Below are positions 26,614 to 34,631 of a stretch of DNA of 43,586 nt, piece after piece. Each line of letters begins with the position of its first letter. The stretch's first letter is position 1. The DNA is from an uncultured Planctomycetia bacterium (GTDB taxonomy: Bacteria; Planctomycetota; Phycisphaerae; FEN-1346; JAACEH01). The notes below the pieces were generated by a model. It had not been told where the DNA came from and ran no database searches. It saw nothing but the letters and a program-made list of their open reading frames with translations. The translations under genes were made by a program, and so were the position numbers. Where the stretch lies: assembly GCA_903929765.1 (NCBI GenBank), contig CAIYVX010000046.1, forward strand, positions 1 to 43,586, in the 5' to 3' direction.

Positions 26614-27799
26614 AACCGTTGGCCAGCAACCGGCGATAACCTTCTGGCAGGGGCTCGGCGGTGGCACAGCGCGGGCAGATGGCCTCGCTTTGCCCGCGGG
26701 GCAGCGGGAGCGCAGCGCCGGCCGGGAACTTTCCGGCCAACTGGCCCATCAGGCAACCGCAGCGCGGCCGTGGGAAGAACTCGGCCATGCGCTGCCAGAC
26801 GGCGGCCAGCGGTTCCGCGGCGACGTTGCCGAAGCTCATCGGCGAAAGGTCGCAGGGGCAGACTTCGCCGTCGGCGTCGATGAACAGGTGATGGTAGCCG
26901 GCGCCGCAGCCGAACAGGGCGTCCGATTCAAGATAGGCGAAAGAGTTGACGGCCGGGCCGTGGCGATGGCGGTTGTGTTGCACATGAAAATCCGCCAAAG
27001 CCCGCAGCTCCGCGTCCGTAAGCATGGCGGCGCCGCAACCGGCCAAACCGCCGGTGGCCACCGGAGCGAGAAGGCGGAACTCGCCGACGCCCCATTCGGT
27101 TCCGAGCAGGTACAACCGTTCGAGTTCGCCCGAGGCGATTTTTTCGCGAAAGCCGACGGTCGAGATGGCCGTATACAGGCCGACCTCGCGGCAGGCAGCC
27201 ACGGCGGCGCGGGCCTCCGCAAATGAGCCGCTCACGCCGCGCACGGTGTCGTGCGCCGTCGGGTCGGCCGATTCGATTCCCACGGTGACGCAGGTCGTCC
27301 CGGCCTGCCGTAGCGTTTCGGCCCGCCGCCGGTCCAGGCCGTGGCCGGTCGTGAAGACGATGGTGGCCAGTTCCGGTCCTGCGGCGGCGATCAGTTCTTC
27401 GAGGTCCGCCCGCAACAGCGGCTCGCCGCCGGTCAGGCCCAGCGTGCAGGTTCCCAGTGCTTTGATCTCCGCGATTAATTTCAGCAGCCGCTCGGTGGGT
27501 AAGGCGGCGCGCGAACGTCCGCCGTAGCTGCAATGGGCACAGTGAAAGGGGCATTCGGCGCTGGTGGCCAGATAGACCGAATACGGCACGCGCCTCCGGG
27601 CCACCACGGCGGCGCAGAACCGCTCGAAGGCTGGCGAGGGCCAGGGCGGAAAGAAGGTGTTGATGCGCACGCCGCCGGCAAAACGGTGCGGCTTCTCGTT
27701 GCGCATTTTGCGGAAGAGGTACCAGAGATGCCCCGCCGGTACGCGGCCCAGCAGGGGGAGGAACATGCGGAGAATGGTGAGCGTGCCGGGACGGGTCAC
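26594..27799 (-). CDS. Radical SAM/SPASM-type protein
   Basis: 401 residues from GTG 27799. The radical SAM cluster motif is CPFHCAHC near 79-86, followed by GLTGGEPLL and the SAM-binding VGIESADP. A C-terminal Cys-rich part (GCGAGYHHLFIDADGEVCPC..., then CGCLMG and CPRC) is SPASM-like and would bind extra iron-sulfur clusters. The GTG overlaps the stop of the upstream membrane-protein gene (GTGA), implying coupling; the frame is open to 27859 but that would lie inside that gene. SPASM enzymes often mature peptides, but no obvious precursor peptide is seen here. Confidence 0.85.
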   Translation of the reverse strand: MTRPGTLTILRMFLPLLGRVPAGHLWYLFRKMRNEKPHRFAGGVRINTFFPPWPSPAFERFCAAVVARRRVPYSVYLATSAECPFHCAHCSYGGRSRAALPTERLLKLIAEIKALGTCTLGLTGGEPLLRADLEELIAAAGPELATIVFTTGHGLDRRRAETLRQAGTTCVTVGIESADPTAHDTVRGVSGSFAEARAAVAACREVGLYTAISTVGFREKIASGELERLYLLGTEWGVGEFRLLAPVATGGLAGCGAAMLTDAELRALADFHVQHNRHRHGPAVNSFAYLESDALFGCGAGYHHLFIDADGEVCPCDLSPMSFGNVAAEPLAAVWQRMAEFFPRPRCGCLMGQLAGKFPAGAALPLPRGQSEAICPRCATAEPLPEGYRRLLANGSKSQKQ

Positions 27800-28347
27800 G
27801 GGGCGGAATCCTCGGTCTTTACTACTCCTCGGGGAAAGATTCTGCGGCAAATCGCCCACCAGATAAACCCGCAGACCAGCCCGCAGATCAGTCCGGCGCC
27901 AATGCCGAAGATCGATCCCCCAGTTACATCACCCCAGAAACGAGAAAAATTAGAGCCTGCGGTTGCCAGGCCCAGGTGAAGAACCACTGTAGACGTGATG
28001 CCGGCTGCGACTCCGAGCCATATTCCATGAAACACCAGTGCCGCCGAAGGTGAGCCGCGCTTACGCACGTTTCGGTTGGTCAGCCGCGTCATCGCCAGTG
28101 ACCAGCCGAACCCTACAAGCAATCCTCCGACGGCCCCCAAGGTCATTCCAGTTCCTGTAAGCACATTAATCACAGGATGGGGTTGGTCAAACGGAGGCGA
28201 TAAAAACGTGTCCCGGTTATCATACCACCAGCCCGCCAATTTGCCGAAGAAGCCGCCGACCAGAGCGCTGACCAGGCCGACCAAGATAGACAAAATAATT
28301 CCGGCACGGCGAGAAACGGATGGGGAACTTGATTCTTCAGGGGGCAT
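27796..28347 (-). CDS. Membrane protein, paralogue of the next
   Basis: 183 residues with four hydrophobic helices (about 14-38, 64-86, 105-128, 145-170). Not recognised. The last helix (GLICGLVCGFIWWAICRR) closely matches the neighbour at 28359 (GLGLICGFVWWAVCR), and VVLHLGL matches FLHLALT, so the two arose by tandem duplication. The stop overlaps the radical SAM start, linking them in one operon. Confidence 0.78.
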   Translation of the reverse strand: MPPEESSSPSVSRRAGIILSILVGLVSALVGGFFGKLAGWWYDNRDTFLSPPFDQPHPVINVLTGTGMTLGAVGGLLVGFGWSLAMTRLTNRNVRKRGSPSAALVFHGIWLGVAAGITSTVVLHLGLATAGSNFSRFWGDVTGGSIFGIGAGLICGLVCGFIWWAICRRIFPRGVVKTEDSAP

Positions 28348-28358
28348 ATCGCCTTCTC

Positions 28359-28886
28359 CTATTGCGGCGGCACTTCAACAAATTCTGATGGATTTCTCAC
28401 AGCCGTGCGGCAAACGGCCCACCAGACGAAGCCGCAGATCAGGCCGAGGCCGAGTCCGGAGGGAACGCCTAAGAACAGGCCCGATAAGGTATTTTCACCA
28501 AGATTTGACCATTTGCCAGTAAGGATGGTCAGGGCGAGGTGCAAGAAGATCGTGGCGGCGATGCCAACCAGGAACCCATTAACAATTCCGGAAGCGATAA
28601 CGCTTGACGACACGCGACCGGTCTTTGTTAATTTCTTGAAAGTTGACCGCCGCATGGCCCAAGACCAGAGGAGTCCCGCACCAATACCCGCCAAAGTACC
28701 GAAGATGATTCCCGATCCAATGATGGACAAATCCTGAATTTCTTTAAACGTTGGACCCTGCCAGTGTATCCCGCCATAAAGAAGGCTGGCGGCCAGCCAG
28801 CCGCAGAAGCCGCTCAGGGCGGCCGAGGCGGGGACGACGAAGAGTTGCAGACAGAAAAAAGTTTTTTTCAGGCGTTTGGTGGGCAT
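28359..28886 (-). CDS. Membrane protein, paralogue of the previous
   Basis: 175 residues with four predicted helices. AAAAGGAG precedes the ATG at 28886. It is the first gene of a three-gene minus-strand unit with its paralogue (11 bp downstream) and the radical SAM gene. Not recognised. Glycine-rich helices (GTLAGIGAGLLWSW, GVPSGLGLGLICG) suggest close helix packing. Confidence 0.76.
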   Translation of the reverse strand: MPTKRLKKTFFCLQLFVVPASAALSGFCGWLAASLLYGGIHWQGPTFKEIQDLSIIGSGIIFGTLAGIGAGLLWSWAMRRSTFKKLTKTGRVSSSVIASGIVNGFLVGIAATIFLHLALTILTGKWSNLGENTLSGLFLGVPSGLGLGLICGFVWWAVCRTAVRNPSEFVEVPPQ

Positions 28887-28967
28887 GGGCTTCTCCTTTT
28901 CGGAATCCGACCCAAGGTACGATATCCCCGGCCTGCATCGATGTCCATTCTAAAGCGGTAATGCGAC

Positions 28968-28996
28968 TTGCCCGCCGCGCAGACCGTTGTTATAGT
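28968..28996 (+). promoter_or_regulatory. Promoter of the dehydratase-like operon
   Basis: TTGCCC (28968-28973), a 17-bp spacer and TATAGT (28991-28996). The leader is about 45 nt to the ATG at 29048. Confidence 0.55.
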
Positions 28997-29047
28997 TGCT
29001 ACGACAGTGTCAGCGGCGGAGTCTGCCGGATTCTGACAGGGAACCAC

Positions 29048-30061
29048 ATGGTCGATTTACCTGATCTACGCGAGCGCGTCGGCCTCACCGGCACGGTGCC
29101 CATCGAGGTGCTTTACGCCGCCGGCCGCCGACCGCTCGACCTGAACAACGTCTTCATTACCGGTCGGCCCCTCGACGACATTCACGCGGCCGAAAGCTCC
29201 GGCTTTCCAATCAACTGCTGCTCCTGGATCAAGGGGCTTTACGGCGTCGCCCGCCGCCTCGGCCTGCGCGACGTTGTCGGTGTGGCCCAGGGCGATTGCT
29301 CCAACACCAGCGCCCTGCTCGAAATCTGGGCTTCCGAGGGGCTGGGCGTCTACGACTTCGAGTACCCCGTGCCGCCGTTGCGCCCCCGGCTCGAAGCCTC
29401 CATCGCCGACTTCGCCCGCCGCTTCGGCGCCACGCTCGACCAGGCCGAGCAGGTCCGCCGTCGCTTCGAGGGGATTCGCCAACTCCTCGGCCGCCTCGAC
29501 GAACTCACCTGGCAAACCGGCCAGGTCACCGGCCTCGAGAATCACCTCTGGCTCATCGGCGCCAGCGACTTCGGCGGCGATCCCGATGACTATCTGGCCC
29601 GCCTCACCGTCTTTCTCGATCAGGCCCGCGCCCGTCCCGAAACTCAGACCCCCCTCCGCCTCGGCTATCTCGGCATCCCGCCCATCTGCGACGGACTATA
29701 CGAGTTTCTGGAGAGTTTCGGTGCCGCCGTCGTCTTCAATGAATTTCAGCGCCAGTTTGCCATGCTCCCGCCGGCCCGCGACCTCGTCGAACAGTATCTG
29801 GCGTATACTTACCCCTATGGCGTTGAGGCCCGGATTGACGATATAATTCAAGCGGTCCGGACTCGCCGTCTCGACGGCCTGATTCACTATGTGCAGAGTT
29901 TCTGTTTCCGTCACATTCAGGACCGGCTGATCCGCGAGGCCGTGAGCGTGCCCGTGCTGACGTTGGAATATGACCGGCCCGGCCGGCTTGACGGTCGCAG
30001 CCGCACCAGGCTCGAAGCGTTTCTCGAATTACTCCACGCTGCCCCAAGGAACCGTGCATGA
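29048..30061 (+). CDS. 2-hydroxyacyl-CoA dehydratase family protein
   Basis: 337 residues, HgdB/FldB/BcrB-like. Features: INCCSWIKGLYG (Cys57/Cys58), AQGDCSNT (Cys84), PPICDGLYEF (Cys214), SFCFRHIQDR (Cys286) and a C-terminal YDRPG..SRTRLEAFLE. In the family, cysteines at these kinds of positions bind a [4Fe-4S] or double-cubane cluster used for hard reductions. Neither a second subunit nor the usual ATPase activator (HgdC/BadF type) is adjacent, so it may act with a partner elsewhere or be a stand-alone double-cubane protein. It overlaps the next gene by 4 nt. The start is the ATG where homology begins. Confidence 0.85.
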   Translation: MVDLPDLRERVGLTGTVPIEVLYAAGRRPLDLNNVFITGRPLDDIHAAESSGFPINCCSWIKGLYGVARRLGLRDVVGVAQGDCSNTSALLEIWASEGLGVYDFEYPVPPLRPRLEASIADFARRFGATLDQAEQVRRRFEGIRQLLGRLDELTWQTGQVTGLENHLWLIGASDFGGDPDDYLARLTVFLDQARARPETQTPLRLGYLGIPPICDGLYEFLESFGAAVVFNEFQRQFAMLPPARDLVEQYLAYTYPYGVEARIDDIIQAVRTRRLDGLIHYVQSFCFRHIQDRLIREAVSVPVLTLEYDRPGRLDGRSRTRLEAFLELLHAAPRNRA

Positions 30062-31155
30062 ACCAGAAAGCAAAAAAATATCTCTGGCTGGCCGTTCGCC
30101 TGATCGTCAGCGGCGCTTGCGTGGCCTGGGTGCTCAAGAGCATCCATCTCCGCGACTACCAGCTTCCCGACGGCCAGCCCATGCGCGGTCTCGGCCACAT
30201 CTTCCGCGATGTTTTCCTTCAGGGAAATTGGCCCTGGTTCCTCCTGGCCATCGTCATCTACCTGGCTTCCCCCGTTTTCTGCGCCTGGCGCTGGCAATTG
30301 TTGCTGCGCATTCAGAATATTCACATCCGGCTCCGCGACGCCTTTCGGCTCACCTACATCGGCTTCTTCTACAATGCTTTCATGCCCGGCGCCACCGGCG
30401 GCGACGTGATCAAGGGCTATTTCGTCACCCGCATCACCGAACACAAGGCCGAAGCCGTCACCACCGTCTTACTCGACCGCATCATCGGCATGGTCGCCAT
30501 GGCCATCTTGTGCGTCGGGGCCTTGCTCTTCAAGTGGAACGACCCGGCCATCTTCTCGCCCCTCAATTTCCTCCACCTGGTCAATGTCTCGGCCCGTACC
30601 ATCATCCTCGGTTTTCTGGCCGTCGCCGTTGTCGGCGGACTCATCTATTTCTCCCGACGCTTGCGGCGTTGGTTCTTCGTCGATCGCATCATCGCCCATT
30701 TGCCCTTCCGCGACCTCTTTGCCCGCCTCGATGCCGCTCTGTTCGTCTACCGCTACCACCACGGCCCGTTGCTCATCACTATTGCCCAGTCCTGGGGCGC
30801 CCACCTCTTCAGCATGGCCAACGTCTACTTCTGCGCCCTGGCCCTCGGCCTCCATCCCAACCCCGTTTACTTCATCATCTTCATGCCCGTCATCTGGATC
30901 ATCTCCGCCTTTGTCCCCGCGCTCGGCGGCCTGGGCGTGACCGAGGGCCTCTGTGCCCATTACTTCACCGCCGCCGTCCTCCTGACCTCCGACCCCAAGG
31001 AAGCCGCGGTCTTCGCCGTCGCCATGGCCCTCCTCTCGCGCATCGCCCAGTTCATCTGTCTCCTGCCCGGCGGTGTGATCACCGCCGTTCACCCCGAAAT
31101 CTCCGCCGCCGAAGCCCAGCGCCAATTGAAAGCCACGGAGCCGTCCGATGGCTGA
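30058..31155 (+). CDS. UPF0104/LPG-synthase-like membrane protein
   Basis: 365 residues with about eight transmembrane helices, of the lysylphosphatidylglycerol synthase TM/UPF0104 (AglD-like) family. Signature stretches: YIGFFYNAFMPGATGGDVIKGY near 97-118, and PALGGLGVTEG near 283-293. Such proteins are suspected lipid flippases or scaffolds; none here carries the aminoacyl-transferase domain. It overlaps the upstream dehydratase-like gene by 4 nt and the downstream PHP gene by 8 nt, so all three are translated together. Confidence 0.85.
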   Translation: MNQKAKKYLWLAVRLIVSGACVAWVLKSIHLRDYQLPDGQPMRGLGHIFRDVFLQGNWPWFLLAIVIYLASPVFCAWRWQLLLRIQNIHIRLRDAFRLTYIGFFYNAFMPGATGGDVIKGYFVTRITEHKAEAVTTVLLDRIIGMVAMAILCVGALLFKWNDPAIFSPLNFLHLVNVSARTIILGFLAVAVVGGLIYFSRRLRRWFFVDRIIAHLPFRDLFARLDAALFVYRYHHGPLLITIAQSWGAHLFSMANVYFCALALGLHPNPVYFIIFMPVIWIISAFVPALGGLGVTEGLCAHYFTAAVLLTSDPKEAAVFAVAMALLSRIAQFICLLPGGVITAVHPEISAAEAQRQLKATEPSDG

Positions 31156-32182
31156 CCGTGAATACGCCGGCGCCATCCATGTCCACACCGCGTTCAGTGA
31201 CGGCGGCACACCAGCCGAGGCCATCCTCGACGTCGCCGCCCACGTCGGACTCGACTTCGTCGTCCTGAGCGACCATAAAACAGCCGGCGTCCGCCGCGCC
31301 GGGCTGGTCGGCTGGCACGGGCGAACCCTCTGCCTCTGCGGCCCGGAGGTCGGAGAACTCAGACGCCCGCATTTTCTCGCCCTCGGTCTGACCGACCCGG
31401 AGTCGTTGGAGGGCCTCTCGCCGAAGGCTGCGCTCGAAGCCGCCCAGAACCGTGGCGCACACAACTTCATTGCTCACCCCCACGCCGCCCGCCTCCGCGG
31501 CTTGCAGCGCAAACCAGTAGATTGGTCCGACTGGACCGCCACCGCCTTCTGCGGAATTGAAATCTGGTCCTACGTTCACGATGTCTTCGACCGGGCCGTT
31601 CCCTGGCGACTGCCCCTGGTCGCTCTCGCCCCGCGACGCCTGATCACCGGCCCGCGGCCGGAAACCCTTGCCCTCTGGGATCGCCTCGGCCTCTCGCGGC
31701 GCGTCGCCGGACTCGGCGCTCTCGACAACCACGCCCACATGCTCCTGGGCCTCTTCGAGGTCTATCCTCACGCCGACGTTTTCGAAACCATTCGCACCCA
31801 TGTCGTCTGCCCCGAACTCCCCGCCGACGGCGCCGCTGGCGCTGCGGCAGAAACGGCCCTGATCGACGCTCTCGCCGCCGGCTCGGCCTTCGTCGCCTTC
31901 GACGCCTGGGCCGACTCCTCCGGCTTCCGCTTCGCCGCCGAAGGCCCCGGCGCCACGCTTTCCTTCGGCCAGGAAACCCGCTTCGCCCCAGGCTGGCATC
32001 TTCATGCCCAATTACCCCGGCCCGCCGACCTGACGATTCTCCGTGACAGCCTGCCCGTCCTTTCGCTCCGCAATACGCGCACGGCTGACCTGGCCGTCGC
32101 CGGCCCGGGCGTCTATCGTCTCGAAGCCCGGCTCAACGGTCGCCCCTGGATTTTCTCGAATCCGATTTACTTTCGCCCCTGA
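31148..32182 (+). CDS. PHP-domain metal-dependent hydrolase
   Basis: 344 residues. The PHP phosphoesterase core has IHVHTAFSDGG (His11, His13, Asp18), LSDHKTAG, EVGE..HFLALGL, FIAHPHAAR and LDNHAH, i.e. a full set of metal ligands. The C-terminal 90 residues form a beta-rich extension (GATLSFGQE, LDGRPWIF-type ending), a common companion of stand-alone PHP proteins. It is the last gene of the operon. Substrate unknown (nucleotide, histidinol-phosphate-like or lipid-linked phosphate). Confidence 0.85.
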   Translation: MADREYAGAIHVHTAFSDGGTPAEAILDVAAHVGLDFVVLSDHKTAGVRRAGLVGWHGRTLCLCGPEVGELRRPHFLALGLTDPESLEGLSPKAALEAAQNRGAHNFIAHPHAARLRGLQRKPVDWSDWTATAFCGIEIWSYVHDVFDRAVPWRLPLVALAPRRLITGPRPETLALWDRLGLSRRVAGLGALDNHAHMLLGLFEVYPHADVFETIRTHVVCPELPADGAAGAAAETALIDALAAGSAFVAFDAWADSSGFRFAAEGPGATLSFGQETRFAPGWHLHAQLPRPADLTILRDSLPVLSLRNTRTADLAVAGPGVYRLEARLNGRPWIFSNPIYFRP

Positions 32183-32216
32183 GGTCGGTATCTTTTGTCG
32201 CTGTTGTTCCTGTTTC

Positions 32217-32250
32217 ACCCCTCTCCCTTGGGAGAGGGTGGGTGAGGGGT
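32217..32250. repeat. CCCCTCTCCC hairpin repeat, copy 1
   Basis: CCCTCTCCC-TT-GGGAGAGGG forms a 9-bp stem, then TGGGTGAGGGGT. Two more copies lie at 33097 and 33712. It is positioned after the PHP gene. Confidence 0.75.
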
Positions 32251-32326
32251 TTATGTTCTGTGTGTTAGACGGCGGGTCTTGTCCTGCCGTGACTTGGGTG
32301 CCCTCGCGCTGGAGTGGAAAACTCTC

Positions 32327-33094
32327 GTGACTCCGACCAACCAACTTGACCCCGTAACCTCTCGCGCCTTGCTGCGCACCGCCGCCGAAAAAAATCTCTC
32401 CCTCGACCTCGTCCGCCTTCTCGACGACGGCGCCGACACCTGCCGCTCCCGCTTCGTCGAATCGCCCAGGCACGACCTGACCATCGAGGTTCCCTCGCGC
32501 CAGGGCCACCTCGTCCCGATACGCGATGGTGAGCAGGTCGAGATCTATTTTCGCCTCGACGACCAACGCTACTTTTTTTCCAGTTCCGTCACGGACCGCG
32601 CCGAAGTCCCGCTTTCCAATCGCGTCAATCTGCCGGTCCTGGTTCTGACGCCGCCGCTCGTGGTCGAAAAACGCCAGCGCCGCCGCTATTACCGCGCCAA
32701 CATGAGAGCCGGGCGTCTCCTGGCCAAAATTTGCCTGCCGACCGACGACGCCAAGCCGCGCCGCAAGCCCGACCTGTCACTCGTGGTCGCCGACCTTAGC
32801 GCCGGCGGCATGCGGCTGTCCTTCGACGGCACGCTCGCCCTTTGTCCACTCCAGCCCGGCCAGTTGCTTACGCTGACGTTCCTTTTTGGCCAACCCGAAA
32901 AACCAGCCACGCTTGAGGCCCGCGTGCAACACGTCACTTCGATCGCCGACGGGGTTGTCCACATCGGTCTCGAGTTTGTCGCCCTGGGCGAGTCGCGCGA
33001 AGGCCGTGTCCTCCAGGACCGCATCCGCCGCTTTGTCGCCGAACGCGAACGCGAAGAACTCCAACGCCTCAGTGACTTGAAAGGCTCGGAATAA
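32327..33094 (+). CDS. PilZ-domain protein, YcgR-like
   Basis: 255 residues from GTG 32327 (a TTG at 32279 is the alternative; GGAG lies 12 nt before the GTG). The N-terminal YcgR-like domain (about 5-110) is followed by PilZ with RRRYYR (Arg119/Arg123) and DLSAGGM (156-162), the two c-di-GMP-binding motifs. It should bind c-di-GMP, probably to control motility or the cell surface. The GGDEF protein at 20862 is a possible source of the messenger. It is flanked on both sides by copies of the CCCCTCTCCC repeat. Confidence 0.85.
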   Translation: MTPTNQLDPVTSRALLRTAAEKNLSLDLVRLLDDGADTCRSRFVESPRHDLTIEVPSRQGHLVPIRDGEQVEIYFRLDDQRYFFSSSVTDRAEVPLSNRVNLPVLVLTPPLVVEKRQRRRYYRANMRAGRLLAKICLPTDDAKPRRKPDLSLVVADLSAGGMRLSFDGTLALCPLQPGQLLTLTFLFGQPEKPATLEARVQHVTSIADGVVHIGLEFVALGESREGRVLQDRIRRFVAEREREELQRLSDLKGSE

Positions 33095-33096
33095 TT

Positions 33097-33144
33097 ACCC
33101 CTCTCCCTTGGGAGAGGGGGGCCCTTCAGGGCCGGGTGAGGGGT
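33097..33144. repeat. CCCCTCTCCC hairpin repeat, copy 2
   Basis: Same arms as copy 1, with an extra GGGCCCTTCAGGGCC palindrome before GGGTGAGGGGT. It starts 2 bp after the PilZ stop codon. Confidence 0.75.
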
Positions 33145-33198
33145 TGATGCTCTGTGCGTGAAAGTAGGGGCTCGTCGAAAAGAATCACAAATAATTAT

Positions 33199-33726
33199 AT
33201 GAAAAAAATACGGCCACTCTTCCGCATCCTCCCCACGCCGCACGGCCCCATGTCCATCGTCGCCCGCGGCCAGGCGCTCATTGGCGTCGCCCTGCCGCAC
33301 AAAACCCGCGCCGCCCTTGTCCGTGAAATCGCCGACCGTTGGCCCGACGCTGTTTCCTCCGCCCGCCTCCTGCCCCGCCTTTGCCGTGAAATCCGCGACT
33401 ATTTCGCCGGTCGCGCCACTCGCTTTACGATCAAGGTCGATTTAAGCGACCGCTCCGAATTCCAGCGCCGCGTCCTGGCCGCCTGCCGCCGCATTCCCGC
33501 CGGCTCATTCCTCACCTACGGCGAACTGGCCCGCCGGGTCGGACGCCCTGGCGCCGCCCGTGCCGTCGGCCGCGCTATGGCCACGAATCCCGCGCCGCTC
33601 ATCATTCCCTGCCACCGCGTCATCTCCTCCACCGGCGCCCTCTGCGGCTTCAGCGCCGCCGGCGGCCTCGCCCTCAAGCGCCGCCTCCTCGACCACGAAA
33701 AATGTTTTTTCACCCCTCTCCCTTGA
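33199..33726 (+). CDS. ogt: Methylated-DNA--protein-cysteine methyltransferase
   Basis: Suicide enzyme that removes O6-alkyl groups from guanine; 175 residues. An N-terminal ribonuclease-like domain is followed by the HTH and the active site IIPCHRVI (Cys near 149), plus AARAVGRAMATNP and the asparagine hinge. The ATG at 33199 is preferred (homology begins there), although no strong ribosome site is seen. The last codons and the stop (FFTPLP, TGA) are written by the CCCCTCTCCC repeat at 33712, so the natural C-terminus has been altered by the repeat. Confidence 0.9.
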   Translation: MKKIRPLFRILPTPHGPMSIVARGQALIGVALPHKTRAALVREIADRWPDAVSSARLLPRLCREIRDYFAGRATRFTIKVDLSDRSEFQRRVLAACRRIPAGSFLTYGELARRVGRPGAARAVGRAMATNPAPLIIPCHRVISSTGALCGFSAAGGLALKRRLLDHEKCFFTPLP

Positions 33727-33750
33727 GGGGAGAGGGTAGGGTGAGGGTGT
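33712..33750. repeat. CCCCTCTCCC hairpin repeat, copy 3, overlapping the ogt 3' end
   Basis: CACCCCTCTCCCTTGAGGGGAGAGGG..GTGAGGGTG; the arms match copies 1 and 2, but the loop is TTGA. That loop supplies the ogt stop codon. Confidence 0.7.
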
Positions 33751-33773
33751 TGCTGTTTCTTTTTCTTTTGAAG

Positions 33774-33859
33774 CCCCCAGCACTGCTGGGGGACGCTGTT
33801 TCTTCTTCTGTTTTTGTTGCTGCTGTGCCTGAAGTCTGAAGCCTGAAGCCTGAGGTCTG
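33774..33859. repeat. Hairpin and 7-bp tandem repeats upstream of tRNA-Arg
   Basis: CCCCCAGC-act-GCTGGGGG (33774-33792) is an 8-bp stem followed by a pyrimidine-rich run, a possible terminator for ogt. Next, CTGAAGT, CTGAAGC, CTGAAGC, CTGAGGT (33829-33856) are four tandem 7-mers ending 15 bp before the tRNA promoter. Confidence 0.55.
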
Positions 33860-33871
33860 CTTTCCAAAAGC

Positions 33872-33899
33872 TTGACTTTCTGCCATGCCGTGGTAAACT
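33872..33899 (+). promoter_or_regulatory. Promoter for tRNA-Arg and tadA
   Basis: TTGACT (33872-33877), a 16-bp spacer and TAAACT (33894-33899). The start would be near 33906, 15 nt before the tRNA. Confidence 0.6.
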
Positions 33900-33920
33900 C
33901 CGCATCTTGTCGCACCGAGT

Positions 33921-33997
33921 GCGCCCATAGCTCAACTGGATAGAGCGTCGGCCTACGAAGCCGAAGGTTACAGGTTCGACTCCTGTTGGGCGTACCA
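33921..33997 (+). tRNA. tRNA-Arg (anticodon ACG)
   Basis: Full cloverleaf: acceptor GCGCCCA/TGGGCGT, D arm GCTC..GAGC, anticodon stem TCGGC/GCCGA with loop CTACGAA (anticodon ACG), T arm ACAGG-TTCGACT-CCTGT, and encoded CCA. A34 of this tRNA is the substrate of TadA, whose gene starts 23 bp downstream. Confidence 0.95.
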
Positions 33998-34020
33998 CTT
34001 TTTCCCCGCCTGGAATTGCC

Positions 34021-34491
34021 ATGCTCGAACCCACCGACGAAACCTTCATGGACGTGGCCCTCCGCGAAGCCGCGACGGCGCGCGACGCCGACGAGGTGCC
34101 TATCGGCTGTTGCATTGTTCGCGACGGCCGCGTCATTGCCCGGGCTCACAATCAGCGCGAAACCCTCCACGACCCCACCGCCCACGCCGAAATGATCGCC
34201 ATCATCCAGGCCGCCGAGGCCCTCGGCGACTGGCGGCTCCTGGGCACCACGCTCTACGTCACCCTCGAACCCTGCCCGATGTGCGCCGGGGCCATCGTCC
34301 TGGCTCGCATTCCCCGCGTCGTCTTCGGCGTCCGCGACCCCAAGGCCGGCGCTGTCCGCACGCTCTATCAGATTCTCGAAGACGACCGCCTGAACCACCG
34401 CGTCCTCGTCGCCGAAGGCGTCCGGTCCGACCAGTGCCGCGCCGCCCTCCAGGAATTCTTCCAAGCCAAGCGGGCTGCGGGCGAAAAATGA
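34021..34491 (+). CDS. tadA: tRNA-specific adenosine deaminase
   Basis: Deaminates A34 to inosine in tRNA-Arg(ACG), letting it read CGU, CGC and CGA. 156 residues: zinc ligand and proton-shuttle motif HAE (55-57) and PCPMCAGA (Cys85, Cys88), with VPIG and DPKAGAV also typical. The gene begins 23 bp after the 3' end of the tRNA-Arg(ACG) gene, probably on the same primary transcript. A guanine deaminase is the nearest alternative, but the motif spacing and context favour TadA. Confidence 0.93.
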   Translation: MLEPTDETFMDVALREAATARDADEVPIGCCIVRDGRVIARAHNQRETLHDPTAHAEMIAIIQAAEALGDWRLLGTTLYVTLEPCPMCAGAIVLARIPRVVFGVRDPKAGAVRTLYQILEDDRLNHRVLVAEGVRSDQCRAALQEFFQAKRAAGEK

Positions 34492-34503
34492 TTTCTTCTT
34501 CTG

Positions 34504-34588
34504 GTGTGGCACAGCCGCCTTCGGCTGTGCTGCTTTTTACTTCACACCCGAGGCGGGTGTGCCACATTCCCAGCCGGGGGCGGCTGGG
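34504..34588. repeat. Array of three hairpins between tadA and recQ
   Basis: CACAGCCG-cctt-CGGCTGTG (34510-34529), CACACCCG-agg-CGGGTGTG (34543-34561) and CCCAGCC-ggggcg-like loop-GGCTGGG (34569-34588). The leading GTGTGGCAC and the internal GTGCCACA echo the ends of the elements at 12054 and 24066. Confidence 0.7.
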
Positions 34589-34631
34589 CCACTTGATTCT
34601 CCAGCGATACCCGGATACTCTGTCTGCCGCC

